A DNA stretch of 39,213 bases from Planococcus donghaensis MPA1U2 (GCF_000189395.1 NZ_AEPB01000058.1:1-39213); one strand, 5' to 3'; positions 7,125-16,632 are shown, counted from the first letter of the stretch. Program-made: numbers and translations. Notes: a model not told the origin generated them from the sequence alone.

Positions 7125-8321
7125 TTATAGGAAGCCGACAAAGATACCTGCTAAAATGACCGATACAATGGTAACTGTGATAAAACCGGCCACTAACATT
7201 GGTGGTAACATATGACTTGTTAATACTTCGCGTTCTTTTTCATCTTTTGTTAAGGAATTGATTACTTCTACTGTAATAATATAATCTGCTGGGAATCCGT
7301 ACAGAGCGGTCAATGAAACTGCAAAAGCCATTTCTTTGCTGACTTTAAGAAGTTTCCCGACGATAAATGAAAAGATATACATACCAACGACACCAATCAC
7401 GATACAGCCAATAAGCGGATAAAGAATTTCAAGCATCATACTCGGTGTGGCATTTTTTAACCCATCGAAAATGAATAGCAGGAGTGCCATGATCGCAAAT
7501 CCAAAACCATTTGCTTTTTGTAGCGGGTGACGCTCAAGAAAGCCAATGCTACGAGCAATTACGCCGAACAACAAACACAATACAAACGGACTGATTTCAA
7601 CTACTGGCGTTAAAAGTGTTGCGGTTAAATAAGCTAAGTAACCAACTAAAGCTAAACGGAAAAATTTAAAGAAGTCGGTATTGTATTTATCCGGCATCTT
7701 CGCAAACATACGCGGTTCTTTAACGGGTTTATCAACAGTGCCCGGTTGATTAGCAGGCATTTCTTTTAATGTCAGCTCGTTATTTCTATATTTGGTTAAA
7801 AGATTTTTTCCTTCTTTTTTCAGCATAACTGAAGTGAGTGGGTAACCTGCAAAGCCTTGAACAACATATATTACAATTGCAAAAACAGCTAATGCTGGTA
7901 ACCCGGCGGCTGCTGCGCCTTCAGACATGATTAAAGCAGATACTAACCCACCAACCAAAGGAGGAATGGCAACTACCACTGTTTGATAGTCAAATAACAA
8001 AGTTCCGATACTGAATAAAGCAGCAATAATTCCTGCAATACCAGATAATGCGATTAAAATAGTTCTCCATTGATCTTTCAATTCTTGCAAAGACAATAAA
8101 GTTCCCATATTTGTAATCAATAAATAGATAAGCATTACAGCTACAGCTGGTGGAACACCTGAAAGCGTAACAATATCAGCAGGAAAGAATGTCCAATACC
8201 CAAGTAAGAACAAGACTCCACTCACAAATATTGAAGGTATCCAAGCTTTTGTGCGAATTGATACTGCTTCACCGATAAATAAGACTAAAACTATAATTGA
8301 TAATGCGAGCATTTGAGCCAT
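7125..8321 (-). CDS. Multi-pass membrane protein, probable transporter of the amidohydrolase operon
   Basis: A 398-residue hydrophobic protein with about eleven membrane segments and one central cytoplasmic loop (residues ~168-220, charged, Pro-rich). Related motifs in the two halves, GFAGYPLTSVMLKKEG and ALYGFPADYIITVEV, suggest the internal pseudo-symmetry seen in ion-coupled symporters of the glutamate/2-hydroxycarboxylate kind. I cannot assign a named family with confidence. It is the first gene of an operon with two M20 amidohydrolases, so it probably imports their substrate. ATG at 8321 has a GAGGAGG site. A 10-base perfect inverted repeat lies 27 bases upstream of the start and may control the operon. 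Confidence 0.75.
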   Translation of the reverse strand: MAQMLALSIIVLVLFIGEAVSIRTKAWIPSIFVSGVLFLLGYWTFFPADIVTLSGVPPAVAVMLIYLLITNMGTLLSLQELKDQWRTILIALSGIAGIIAALFSIGTLLFDYQTVVVAIPPLVGGLVSALIMSEGAAAAGLPALAVFAIVIYVVQGFAGYPLTSVMLKKEGKNLLTKYRNNELTLKEMPANQPGTVDKPVKEPRMFAKMPDKYNTDFFKFFRLALVGYLAYLTATLLTPVVEISPFVLCLLFGVIARSIGFLERHPLQKANGFGFAIMALLLFIFDGLKNATPSMMLEILYPLIGCIVIGVVGMYIFSFIVGKLLKVSKEMAFAVSLTALYGFPADYIITVEVINSLTKDEKEREVLTSHMLPPMLVAGFITVTIVSVILAGIFVGFL

Positions 8322-8347
8322 TTTATTTCCTCCTCTTTTCTTTTGTT

Positions 8348-8377
8348 AGCTTAAAACGATTGTTTTAGTTTTAAGCT
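8348..8377. promoter_or_regulatory. Perfect 10-bp inverted repeat upstream of the transporter operon
   Basis: AGCTTAAAAC and GTTTTAAGCT face each other across ten bases, 27 bases before the transporter start. It could be a repressor operator or a leader hairpin. The remaining part of the divergent gap (8322-8651) is AT-rich, with a GGAGG site for the aldehyde dehydrogenase; no confident promoter was identified there. Confidence 0.45.
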
Positions 8378-8651
8378 GAATATTTTCACTATTGCAATAG
8401 TAGCACACTAAACAAGCTTTATATATCGAATTTTAAAACTATTTTGAAATAATATTAACTTTGTTTAGAATTTCGTAAGATAGAAATCGCTACCATTACC
8501 TATATATTGCATATTTTGAGGTAATTATAATCTCGTTCTTTTGTGACAGAATTGTGAACATAGAAACCCCATCTTTTCTATAAGCGTTTATTCAGGATGA
8601 TTTAGAGGTATTTATTAGGATACGCAAAAATCAAAAGGAGGATGTCGAAGC

Positions 8652-10076
8652 ATGGATGGTAGACATTATATTAATGGAGAATGGTCAAATACAGGTGATG
8701 GCAAAATTGACGTTATGAATCCTGCAACAGGTGAAGTCATAGGTTCAGTCCCTAACGGCGGCGAGCAAGAAGCAACAGATGCAATCGATGCAGCATCTGC
8801 AGCTTTTCCAGAATGGTCAAAAACAACTGCTTACCACCGTGCAGACCTTCTCATGAAATGGCATGATCTATTACTTGAACATAAAGAAGAAATTGGTGAA
8901 GTTTTAACAAAAGAAATGGGGAAACCTCTTGCAGAAGCGATTGGCGAAATTGAATACTCCGCTTCTTTTGTTTCTTGGTTTGCAGAAGAAGGAAAGCGCA
9001 TGTACGGGCGAACAATTCCAGCTAGTAAAGAAGGTAAACGTATTCAAATCAATAAGCAACCCGTTGGTGTAGTTGTCTCTATTACACCGTGGAATTTCCC
9101 AGCTGCCATGATGGCTCGAAAAATGGCCCCTGCTCTTGCAGCTGGATGTACGTTTGTAGCGAAACCGGCTAAAATGACGCCATTAACAGCGGTTAAAATG
9201 TATGAATTGGCGATTGAAGCTGGCTTCCCTAAAGGCGTTATCAACTTAGTGACAGGAAGTGCTAGTAAAATTGGTAAAGTATTCACTAGTCACCCCGATG
9301 TTCGCAAACTTACCTTTACTGGATCAACTGAAATCGGGAAAGAATTGATGAAACAAGCTTCAGAAACAATGCTCAACTTGTCTCTTGAACTAGGTGGACA
9401 CGCACCAATCATCGTCTTAGAAGATGCAGATATGGAGTTGGCCATTGAAGGCGTTATCGCTTCGAAATTCCGCAATGCTGGACAAACATGTGTATGTGGT
9501 AACCGCATTTATGTTCAACAAAGCATTGCAGAAGAGTTTTCTAAAAAACTTGGTGAAGCTGCTAGCCAATTGAAAGTTGGTAATGGGTTGGACGAAGGTG
9601 TAAAGATTGGTCCTTTAGTAGATAAAGATGGCTATGAAAAAGTAGAAAAACATGTTCAAGATGCTGTTGAAAAAGGGGCTAAAGTGGTCATTGGCGGAGA
9701 AGGACGTACGGAAAACAATGCTTATTTTTATAACCCAACGGTATTAACTAATGCCTCATCTGATATGTTAGTTATGAACGAAGAAACGTTTGGTCCGGTG
9801 GCACCGATTATGACGTTCGAAACAGATGAAGAAGCTGTTCAACTTGCTAATGATACACGCTTTGGCTTAGCTGCTTACTTTTTCACTGAAAGCATGTCGC
9901 GTGGCACATATATCGCTGAAAACCTTGACTACGGCATTGTCGGATGGAACGACGGTGCTCCATCTACAGCACAAGCACCATTTGGTGGCATGAAAGAAAG
10001 TGGCGTAGGACGTGAAGGTGGTAAAGAAGGTCTAGAAGCCTTCCTTGAAACCAAATACATTTCGATTAAAGTTTAA
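8652..10076 (+). CDS. gabD: NAD(P)-dependent succinate-semialdehyde dehydrogenase-type aldehyde dehydrogenase
   Basis: A 474-residue aldehyde dehydrogenase with all core motifs: ITPWNFP (substrate tunnel and cofactor), KPAKMTPL, FTGSTEIGK, the general-base Glu in LELGGHAP, the nucleophile Cys in FRNAGQTCVCGNR, and the C-terminal EETFGPVAPI and PFGGMKESGVGREGG. The overall pattern is that of class GabD enzymes, which oxidise succinate semialdehyde to succinate in GABA breakdown, although other semialdehydes cannot be excluded. The CVC after the active-site region is usual for GabD. ATG at 8652 lies ten bases after AAGGAGG. It is transcribed alone, with no GABA transaminase or GABA permease in the window, and ends at a terminator shared with thrB. 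Confidence 0.88.
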   Translation: MDGRHYINGEWSNTGDGKIDVMNPATGEVIGSVPNGGEQEATDAIDAASAAFPEWSKTTAYHRADLLMKWHDLLLEHKEEIGEVLTKEMGKPLAEAIGEIEYSASFVSWFAEEGKRMYGRTIPASKEGKRIQINKQPVGVVVSITPWNFPAAMMARKMAPALAAGCTFVAKPAKMTPLTAVKMYELAIEAGFPKGVINLVTGSASKIGKVFTSHPDVRKLTFTGSTEIGKELMKQASETMLNLSLELGGHAPIIVLEDADMELAIEGVIASKFRNAGQTCVCGNRIYVQQSIAEEFSKKLGEAASQLKVGNGLDEGVKIGPLVDKDGYEKVEKHVQDAVEKGAKVVIGGEGRTENNAYFYNPTVLTNASSDMLVMNEETFGPVAPIMTFETDEEAVQLANDTRFGLAAYFFTESMSRGTYIAENLDYGIVGWNDGAPSTAQAPFGGMKESGVGREGGKEGLEAFLETKYISIKV

Positions 10077-10082
10077 AGTAAA

Positions 10083-10118
10083 TAAAAAGCTGCTCCGAAA
10101 TTCGGAGCAGCTTTTTAT
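10083..10118. terminator. Bidirectional terminator between gabD and thrB
   Basis: AAAAAGCTGCTCCGA and TCGGAGCAGCTTTTT form a perfect stem around AAT, with A and T runs on both sides, placed between the convergent gabD and thrB stop codons. Confidence 0.92.
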
Positions 10119-11020
10119 AAAACTGTTTCACATATTTTAATCCCTTTAGAAGATGGTTTTGTTACTAAACTTTCATAAAGCGGGAATTTCTCTGCTAATT
10201 GAGTTGCTACCATTTCTTCTTGTCCTTTTTCGACTGCGATAAATAACGATGGTCCTGCTCCACTTATTGCCATGCCATATACTCCGAGCTTTAAGCAGCT
10301 TTCTTGAATTTGTTCAAAGTCTTGAAATCTGCTTTTGCGATAAGGTTCATGAAAAACATCTTTTTGCATCATTCGCCCTGCAGTTTCCCAATCACCTCTT
10401 ACTAAAGCCGCAGCTAATACATTTCCAGAAGCACCACCTCGTATCGCCGTTTTATAAGGTAAATTTCCAGGTAATAGATCACGTGATTCTGACGTTAAAA
10501 ATTCAGTCGGTGGCACTAAAATAACTACACCAATCTCAACTTCTGGAACATGAATAATTTCTAGCTCGTCCTCGTCAAAATAAGAAATGGTTAACCCACC
10601 AAGAAGCGATGCTGAAATGTTATCGGGATGCCCTTCCATTTCCGTACCAATTTTCAATTTCTCTTTCATCGAAAGTTGCAAACCGATTAAACGATCGGCA
10701 ATTTCAATTCCTGCAGCAATAGCTGAAGCACTGCTGCCAAGTCCTCTACTTAACGGAATTTCTGTATCGATGACCAATTTTGCAGTCGGCAAAGACCGGT
10801 TGTATTGATCAGCAACCGCTTGGGCAGTTGCCACAATTAAATTATCAGTTCCCGTTGCAAGCTGCTTGTATCCTTGGTCTTTGTATTCAACTTGCCACGT
10901 AGCAGATGGTGAAACATGAACAAACATATGAAGATCTAATGCCAGACCAATCGAATCAAATCCAGGGCCAAGATTGGCAGTAGAAGCTGGAACGGTTACC
11001 GAAAATTCTTTCCAACTCAT
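10115..11020 (-). CDS. thrB: Homoserine kinase
   Basis: A GHMP-family kinase that phosphorylates homoserine to O-phosphohomoserine in threonine synthesis. Visible motifs are [19 protein letters not shown] at the N-terminus, the ATP-binding loop [32 protein letters not shown] and the C-terminal [12 protein letters not shown]. The start is ATG at 11020 (MSWKEF), whose A overlaps the TGA stop of thrC as ATGA and which follows an AAGGAGTG site inside the thrC end. A longer in-frame extension upstream lies within thrC and is not needed. It is the last gene of hom-thrC-thrB, and the ATGA junctions imply translational coupling. Length (301 aa) fits the family. Confidence 0.95.
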   Translation of the reverse strand: MSWKEFSVTVPASTANLGPGFDSIGLALDLHMFVHVSPSATWQVEYKDQGYKQLATGTDNLIVATAQAVADQYNRSLPTAKLVIDTEIPLSRGLGSSASAIAAGIEIADRLIGLQLSMKEKLKIGTEMEGHPDNISASLLGGLTISYFDEDELEIIHVPEVEIGVVILVPPTEFLTSESRDLLPGNLPYKTAIRGGASGNVLAAALVRGDWETAGRMMQKDVFHEPYRKSRFQDFEQIQESCLKLGVYGMAISGAGPSLFIAVEKGQEEMVATQLAEKFPLYESLVTKPSSKGIKICETVL

Positions 11021-12078
11021 ACTTTCACTCCTTTTTTTAAATCCTCCCAAAATTGTTCCATATCTTCTGGAACGAGTAGCGCTTTATGCTGGTTAACTGA
11101 GATAGCAGTTTCAGGATCTTTCAAACCATTTCCTGTTAACACTGCTACTACTTTAGAGCCTTTTTCTAAAAGACCACTTTCAACTTGTTTTTTGATACCG
11201 GCAATCGATGCACATGATGCTGGCTCTGCGAAAACTCCTTCAGTAGAAGCCAGCATTTGGTAAGCTTCTAAAATTTCTTCATCAGTAGCCGCTAAAATCG
11301 TGCCATTTGATTCATCTAAAGCATTAAGTGCTAACTGCCAGCTTGCCGGATTCCCAATACGGATAGCTGTAGCAACAGTTTCAGGGTTTTCTACTACTTT
11401 ATTGTGAACGATTGGAGCCGCTCCAGCTGCTTGCACACCTAAAAGTATTGGACGTTGTTTGCCAGTGCGCTCTGCGTATTCCGTGAAACCTTTCCAAGAT
11501 GCTGAAATGTTACCTGCATTGCCAACTGGTAACGCAAAAACGTCTGGCACTTGCCCTAATTGATTAATGACTTCAAAGGCAATTGTTTTTTGGCCTTCTA
11601 ATCGGTAAGGGTTAACGGAATTGACTAATGCGATACCCGCTTCTTGACCGACTTCTCTTACCATTTGAAGAGCTTCATCAAAATTCCCTTTAATTTCAAG
11701 AATTTCTGCTCCGTACATTTTAGCTTGGGCTAATTTTCCAAGTGCAATACGTCCTTCTGGAATAACAACAATTGTGCGCATCCCTGCTCGAGCACCATAA
11801 GCTGCAGCGGAAGCAGAAGTATTTCCTGTTGATGCACAAATCAATACCGTTTTTCCTTCTTCTTTTGCTTTGGCAACTGCCATTACCATCCCACGGTCTT
11901 TAAATGAACCGGTTGGATTGGCACCTTCTAATTTCACGTAAAGTTCAATGCCCCATTCTTTTGAAAGTTTCTCTAAATGAACGAGCGGTGTATTGCCTTC
12001 TTGTAAAGTTAGTGAAGGGGTATTTTCTGTAACAGGTAGCCACTCTTTATGTTCTTCGATTAGTCCTTGCCATCTCAT
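11017..12078 (-). CDS. thrC: Threonine synthase
   Basis: This 353-residue PLP enzyme converts O-phosphohomoserine to threonine. The PLP lysine sits in [11 protein letters not shown] (near residue 61), and the phosphate-binding Gly-rich loops are [15 protein letters not shown] and [12 protein letters not shown], with [10 protein letters not shown] near the C-terminus. It is the short Bacillus-type form. ATG at 12078 overlaps the hom stop as ATGA, and its own TGA overlaps the thrB start, so the three genes are translationally coupled and probably made in fixed ratio. Threonine feedback is expected on Hom and the aspartokinase rather than here. Confidence 0.96.
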   Translation of the reverse strand: MRWQGLIEEHKEWLPVTENTPSLTLQEGNTPLVHLEKLSKEWGIELYVKLEGANPTGSFKDRGMVMAVAKAKEEGKTVLICASTGNTSASAAAYGARAGMRTIVVIPEGRIALGKLAQAKMYGAEILEIKGNFDEALQMVREVGQEAGIALVNSVNPYRLEGQKTIAFEVINQLGQVPDVFALPVGNAGNISASWKGFTEYAERTGKQRPILLGVQAAGAAPIVHNKVVENPETVATAIRIGNPASWQLALNALDESNGTILAATDEEILEAYQMLASTEGVFAEPASCASIAGIKKQVESGLLEKGSKVVAVLTGNGLKDPETAISVNQHKALLVPEDMEQFWEDLKKGVKV

Positions 12079-13367
12079 GCTGTTTCCTCCCCTTCTATGC
12101 GGTAATGGCTAATAACGCTCGCCGTTCCTTCTACTTCTTTTAAAACATCTAAATGTTGCTGTCTAGAAATTTGATGCGTCAACAAGACCAACTCTGCTTT
12201 TCCTTGCTCAACCGCTGGTGATTGAATCACTGATTGAATGCTCGCTCCATGTTTGCTGTAAATTGACGTCATTTTTGATAACACGCCAACTTCGTCGTTT
12301 ACGAGCAATCGGTGACAATATTTTGCAAAGCGTTTTGCTTCTGGTTTGATGACACGTTCGTGCTGTGCTGCATGAGCCCGTTTACCATTAACGCCAAGTT
12401 GCAAGTTACGACAAGCTGCAATAATGTCAGACACTACAGACGTTGCGGTTGGTAACGATCCCGCTCCTGGTCCATATAACATTGTTTCACCTACAGCATC
12501 TCCGTATATGTATACTGCATTGAATTCGTTATTCACTGAAGCAAGCGGATGGGAATTCGCAAGAAAAATGGGTTCTACAGAAACTTCGATGCCGTCTTCA
12601 TCTTTTGTTGAAGATCCAACCATCTTCATCGTATATCCAAATTTATTGGCTAACTCTAAATCGCCATCACGAATTTCTTTCATTCCTCTTACAAGAACAT
12701 CATCTAAATGAACTTCTGTCGAAAATGCGAGGGATGATAAAATAACCATTTTGCGAGCAGCATCAAGACCGTCTACGTCCGCCGAAGGATCTGCTTCTGC
12801 ATAACCTAATGCAGTAGCTTCTGCTAATGCATCTTCATATGTCATGTTTTCGTTTTTCATCTTTGTCATAATGAAGTTTGTTGTGCCGTTAACGATTCCC
12901 ATTAAACTAGAAATACGGTCTGAAGCTAAACCATCTTCTAATGTACGGATAATGGGTACGCCACCTGCCACACTTGCCTCATAAAAAAGATCGCATTTTT
13001 CAGCATCTGCTAGTTTTAGAAGTTCGTGGCCAAATTCTGCCATAATGTCTTTATTGGCTGTAACCACTTGCTTGCCTGCTTTGAGTGCTTTTTCAATAGC
13101 TGTTTTAGCGCCGTCTACGCCACCCATCACTTCGACAATAATATCGAGAGAAGAATCATTTAAGATTTCATCTATATCCGTTGTAAATACACTTGGATCT
13201 AAGCTAGAAAGCCGATCTTTTTTTGTATCTCTGACCAGTACTTTCTTGATAGAAACTTGGGCACCTAATTTATGATGCAAATCTTGCTGATGCTGCTGAA
13301 TGATTGTAGCAACTCCGCTGCCCACCGTTCCAAGGCCTAATAATCCGATAGAAATTTCATTTTTCAT
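12075..13367 (-). CDS. hom: Homoserine dehydrogenase with C-terminal ACT domain
   Basis: A 430-residue enzyme reducing aspartate semialdehyde to homoserine. It has an NAD(P) Rossmann motif ([12 protein letters not shown]), [10 protein letters not shown], the catalytic region [19 protein letters not shown] and [25 protein letters not shown], and an ACT regulatory domain from about residue 350 ([20 protein letters not shown]), which in relatives binds threonine. I chose ATG 13367 (MKNEIS) because GGAGG lies eight bases upstream; an upstream in-frame start at 13394 would include this ribosome site. First gene of hom-thrC-thrB, transcribed from a TTGTTT-N17-TATAAT promoter that overlaps the divergent aspartokinase promoter. 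Confidence 0.95.
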   Translation of the reverse strand: MKNEISIGLLGLGTVGSGVATIIQQHQQDLHHKLGAQVSIKKVLVRDTKKDRLSSLDPSVFTTDIDEILNDSSLDIIVEVMGGVDGAKTAIEKALKAGKQVVTANKDIMAEFGHELLKLADAEKCDLFYEASVAGGVPIIRTLEDGLASDRISSLMGIVNGTTNFIMTKMKNENMTYEDALAEATALGYAEADPSADVDGLDAARKMVILSSLAFSTEVHLDDVLVRGMKEIRDGDLELANKFGYTMKMVGSSTKDEDGIEVSVEPIFLANSHPLASVNNEFNAVYIYGDAVGETMLYGPGAGSLPTATSVVSDIIAACRNLQLGVNGKRAHAAQHERVIKPEAKRFAKYCHRLLVNDEVGVLSKMTSIYSKHGASIQSVIQSPAVEQGKAELVLLTHQISRQQHLDVLKEVEGTASVISHYRIEGEETA

Positions 13368-13413
13368 TGACGATTCCTCCCATGGTGTGTACACTGTGAA
13401 AAAACAACTGTTT

Positions 13414-13442
13414 TTGTCATAGAGACATTATAGTATTATATA
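13414..13442 (+). promoter_or_regulatory. Sigma-A promoter for thrD
   Basis: TTGTCA (13414-13419), 17 bases, TATATA (13437-13442), followed by the aspartokinase start about 50 bases downstream. Its -10 region lies inside the spacer of the divergent hom promoter. Confidence 0.5.
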
Positions 13443-13455
13443 TTAGTTAAAACAA
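13427..13455 (-). promoter_or_regulatory. Sigma-A promoter for hom-thrC-thrB
   Basis: On the reverse strand TTGTTT (13455-13450), 17 bases, TATAAT (13432-13427). It overlaps the forward thrD promoter, so the two may compete or share a regulator. Confidence 0.6.
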
Positions 13456-13494
13456 CCCTTTTACAGACTATTAAAAAAGATGGGACTTGATTGG

Positions 13495-14859
13495 ATGAAA
13501 GTAAGCAAATTTGGCGGGACTTCAGTAGCTAGTGCACAACAAATAAAAAAAGTGGCAGCCATCGTTAAAGCAGAGCCATCTCGTAAAATTGTCGTTGTCT
13601 CTGCACCAGGTAAGCGATTCGCTGGAGACGTCAAAGTGACAGATTTGCTGATTAACTTATCAGCAGCGGCACTTCGTGATGAATCAACAGATGAGGCGCT
13701 TGCCAAGGTTGTGGAAAGATACGCACAAATCACGGAAGAATTAGGGCTAGATCACAAGGTTACTCATATCATCGAAACAGACCTCTTAAACCGTCTTCAA
13801 TCAGATAAAAGTTCTCCACCTCTTTTTGCGGATTTGATCAAAGCAAGTGGTGAAGACAATTCTGCAAAACTAATAGCTGCGTACTTAACGTCCATTGGTA
13901 TGCCAGCAGAGTACGTTAATCCGTTTGACGCGGGTTTATTTGTGAATGACTTGCCGGAACGTGCACAAGCACTTCCAGAAGCTTATGAGCGACTGGCTGA
14001 TCTAAAAAACAAAAAAACCATTTCCGTGTTCCCTGGCTTTTTCGGTTATACAAAAGGTGGAACATTACGGACATTTGAACGTGGAGGCTCAGATATTACC
14101 GGGTCTATCCTTGCCGCTGCTGTAAAAGCAGAACTCTATGAAAACTTTACCGATGTTGACTGCGTATTTGCAGCAAATCCTCAAGTTGTCGAGAATCCTG
14201 CAGCAATCGAACAAATGACGTACCGAGAAATGCGAGAACTTTCATATGCTGGATTTGCCGTCTTGCATGATGAAGCTCTTATGCCTGTTTTTAAAGCAGC
14301 TGTTCCGTTGTGCATTCGCAATACGAATAACCCTTCCGCACCCGGTACAATGATTGTTGCAGAACGTGACCATTCACTTCGCCCCGTAACAGGAATTTCA
14401 GCGGATAGCGGGTTCTCAACTTTATATGTTAGTAAATACTTGATGAACCGCGAAATTGGTTTTGGTCGCAAGCTTCTTCAAATTTTGGAAGACGAAGCGA
14501 TTTCATACGAGCACATCCCGTCCGGCATCGATAACTTGTCTGTGATTTTACGTAGTCATCAATTGTCGTCTGATAAAGAACAACGCATCATAGATCGTGT
14601 GAAATCTGAACTGAACGCTGATGATGTTCATATCCGTAGCGATTTCTCAATGGTTGTTTTGGTGGGCGAAGGCATGAACAATCAAAAAGGTTTAACAGCT
14701 CGCGCAGCGAATGCCTTTGCAAGAACAGGCGTTAATATTGAAATGATTAACCAAGGATCTTCCGAAGTAAGTTTGGTGTTCGGAATTTTGAAAGAAGATG
14801 AACAAAAAATCTTGAATGAATTATATAAAGAGTTTTTCGAACCTGCTTTGGTTCATTGA
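13495..14859 (+). CDS. thrD: Aspartate kinase, ThrD/YclM type (aspartokinase III)
   Basis: Phosphorylates aspartate, the first step to threonine, methionine and lysine. The protein follows Bacillus subtilis YclM along its length: KVSKFGGTSVAS at the start, SAPGKRFAGDVKVTDLL, ASGEDNSAKLIAAY, FPGFFGYTKGG, GGSDITGSILAAAVKA, ENFTDVDCVF and TYREMRELSYAGFAVLHDEA. Two C-terminal ACT domains follow (SKYLMNREIGFGRKLLQILE and VVLVGEGMNNQKGLTARAAN). ATG 13495 gives 454 residues, as in YclM; the ATG 15 bases upstream has no ribosome site. It diverges from hom-thrC-thrB, which supports a threonine-dedicated isozyme. Which amino acid inhibits it is inferred, not shown. Confidence 0.93.
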   Translation: MKVSKFGGTSVASAQQIKKVAAIVKAEPSRKIVVVSAPGKRFAGDVKVTDLLINLSAAALRDESTDEALAKVVERYAQITEELGLDHKVTHIIETDLLNRLQSDKSSPPLFADLIKASGEDNSAKLIAAYLTSIGMPAEYVNPFDAGLFVNDLPERAQALPEAYERLADLKNKKTISVFPGFFGYTKGGTLRTFERGGSDITGSILAAAVKAELYENFTDVDCVFAANPQVVENPAAIEQMTYREMRELSYAGFAVLHDEALMPVFKAAVPLCIRNTNNPSAPGTMIVAERDHSLRPVTGISADSGFSTLYVSKYLMNREIGFGRKLLQILEDEAISYEHIPSGIDNLSVILRSHQLSSDKEQRIIDRVKSELNADDVHIRSDFSMVVLVGEGMNNQKGLTARAANAFARTGVNIEMINQGSSEVSLVFGILKEDEQKILNELYKEFFEPALVH

Positions 14860-14875
14860 TACGATTGAAACTATA

Positions 14876-14918
14876 AATTGAAAGCCCTTTGCTAACACTC
14901 GGCAAAGGGCTTTCAATT
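14876..14918. terminator. Bidirectional terminator between thrD and the cupin gene
   Basis: AATTGAAAGCCCTTTGC pairs perfectly with GCAAAGGGCTTTCAATT around a nine-base loop and is followed by a T run. It lies between convergent genes. Confidence 0.9.
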
Positions 14919-14920
14919 TT

Positions 14921-15419
14921 TTATGACCAATGTTTGGTAACCGGTCCGGAACTGCCAAAAACGGGGTCTGTTTTTGGCACCGGCGTATTTTGTATATCAT
15001 CCAATACAAAAGGCCGTTCTTCCACCTTCCCCGTTTTCAAATTGTAAGACTTGCCTTCTGGATAAGCTCCTATTACTTGAAAGTCTTGACTCGACTCTAG
15101 CAATTTGTGACCTGTCCCAGCAGGTAACAGGACAACATCACCCGTACTTACACGAAAATTTTCTCCATGATCACCGCCAATACGCAGCACGGCGGAACCG
15201 CTGCGTACCCCTAAAACTTCATGAGTGTTGCTGTGGTAATGATGATAGTTAAAAACTCCACCAGTCCAGCTATTTCGCCATCCATGCTCATTAAATACTT
15301 GTTCAATTTTTTCTGGATTCGCTTTAAAAACGGCCGGGTAATAAATTACACTAAGCGTTGTATTGTTTGGGATTCTGCCATCGTCTTTAAAATAAAAATA
15401 GTGTGCGTTAACTATACAT
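14921..15419 (-). pseudogene. YjlB-like cupin protein, frame-shifted just after its start codon
   Basis: The frame open from about 15427 to 14921 encodes a single-domain cupin resembling Bacillus YjlB: FYFKDDGRIPNN at the start, GWRNSWTGGVFNYHHYHSNTHEVLGV (metal-binding His cluster, given here as key residues HHYH and HEV), GDVVLLPAGTGHK, QVIGAYPEGKSY, and DPVFGSSGP near the end. No ATG, GTG or TTG lies in this frame upstream of the core; the first is GTG at 15190, inside the cupin barrel. A GGAG site with an ATG at 15419 does exist, but that frame stops after three codons (ATG TAT AGT TAA). Removing one T would join it to the cupin frame. It follows patA by 23 bases. The break may be real, or a one-base sequence error. 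Confidence 0.75.
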
Positions 15420-15442
15420 ATCAGCTCCTATTCACTTAAGGG

Positions 15443-16609
15443 TTAGTTACTTGATTTTAACGTCTGAATAAACTGTTCTAGTCGATCCATTCCTTCTTCA
15501 AGAACCGGCATGCTATAAGCATAAGAAATACGCACAAATCCTTCACCGTATTTAGTGAATGCAGAGCCTGGTACTGCTGCTACTCCACCTTCTTTTAATA
15601 AGCGCATCGCAAAATCAAAAGAAGTCATGTCGAATTTTTCAATAGAGGGGAAAATGTAAAACGCGCCTTTTGGCAAGACTACATCAATACCCATATCCGT
15701 TAATCGTTTATAGACAAAATCTCTTCGTTTAATGTATTCGATGTTCATTTCAGCAGGTATATGACGCTGGTTTTTCATGGCTTCAAGTGCCGCGTATTGA
15801 CTTGGCACAGCTGCACAAATGGCGTTGTATTGATGAACTTTTAATACGTGTTTCATATACATTTCCGGCCCTAAAACAAAGCCAATTCGCCAACCTGTCA
15901 TCGAATGGGATTTCGATAAACCATGGACGAGAAATGTTCGGTTACGCAATTTTTCAAAGCGTGCAAATGTCATATGCTTTTCACCATACGAATTTTCACT
16001 ATAAATTTCATCGGTAACGATAAATACTTCATGCTTCTCAAGAACAGCTGCAACTTTTTCAAGTTGAGCCGATTCCATCGTGACACCTGTCGGATTAGAA
16101 GGAAAATTCATTAATACCGCTTTTGTACGATCTGTGATTAACTTTTCAAGACGCTCAGGGTCTGGTTGAAAACCAGTATCTGAAGTATCCAAATAAACCA
16201 CTTTTCCTCCGCACAATTGAATAATTGGTTCATATCCAGGATAAGCTGGCGCTGGCAAGATGACTTCGTCACCTTCCTCTAAAATCGCACGAAAAAGCGA
16301 GTCTAATCCTTCACTGGCCCCATTAGTAACGATAATTTCTGTTTGCGAATTAAATTCCAACGCATACGTATCTTGAAAAAAAGAAGCGATTTCCGCTCTT
16401 AACTCAAGCAATCCTGCATTATGGGTATAACTTGTTTGATTGTTTTGAATGGCTGTAATCGCGGCTTGTTTTACCGCTTCAGGCGTTGGAAAATCAGGCT
16501 GTCCGATTGTTAGATTAATCGCTTCTGGATAATCGATTAATTGATTTGAAAACTGGCGGATACCGGAAATTTGAATAGACTCAATGCGTCTATTAATTGA
16601 GATGCTCAT
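15443..16609 (-). CDS. patA: Class I PLP aminotransferase, PatA type
   Basis: A fold-type I aminotransferase very like Bacillus PatA, the N-acetyl-LL-diaminopimelate aminotransferase of lysine and cell-wall precursor synthesis. Visible are ISGIRQFSNQLIDYPEAINL at the start, TIGQPDFPTPEAV, SYTHNAGLLELR, VTNGASEGLDSLFRAIL, PAPAYPGYEPII, FPSNPTGVTM, DEIYSENSY, and the PLP lysine in GLSKSHSMTGWRIGF. ATG 16609 is preferred over TTG 16618 because AAAGG lies nine bases before the ATG. It lies behind dctM, with a large perfect hairpin in between, and before the cupin gene. This context could also mean a transaminase serving the imported 2-oxo acid (for example glyoxylate to glycine), so the substrate is open. 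Confidence 0.85.
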   Translation of the reverse strand: MSISINRRIESIQISGIRQFSNQLIDYPEAINLTIGQPDFPTPEAVKQAAITAIQNNQTSYTHNAGLLELRAEIASFFQDTYALEFNSQTEIIVTNGASEGLDSLFRAILEEGDEVILPAPAYPGYEPIIQLCGGKVVYLDTSDTGFQPDPERLEKLITDRTKAVLMNFPSNPTGVTMESAQLEKVAAVLEKHEVFIVTDEIYSENSYGEKHMTFARFEKLRNRTFLVHGLSKSHSMTGWRIGFVLGPEMYMKHVLKVHQYNAICAAVPSQYAALEAMKNQRHIPAEMNIEYIKRRDFVYKRLTDMGIDVVLPKGAFYIFPSIEKFDMTSFDFAMRLLKEGGVAAVPGSAFTKYGEGFVRISYAYSMPVLEEGMDRLEQFIQTLKSSN

Positions 16610-16632
16610 AGGTGACAACCTTTCTCTTAACT

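Noticed and set aside
8579-8592. Possible CcpA (cre) site before gabD
   Set aside because: TATAAGCGTTTATT has the AAGCGTT core but at least three mismatches to the consensus ends; too weak to call.
13368-13494. T-box or attenuator leader for hom or thrD
   Set aside because: The gap is too short, overlapping promoters fill it, and there is no T-box core or terminator hairpin.
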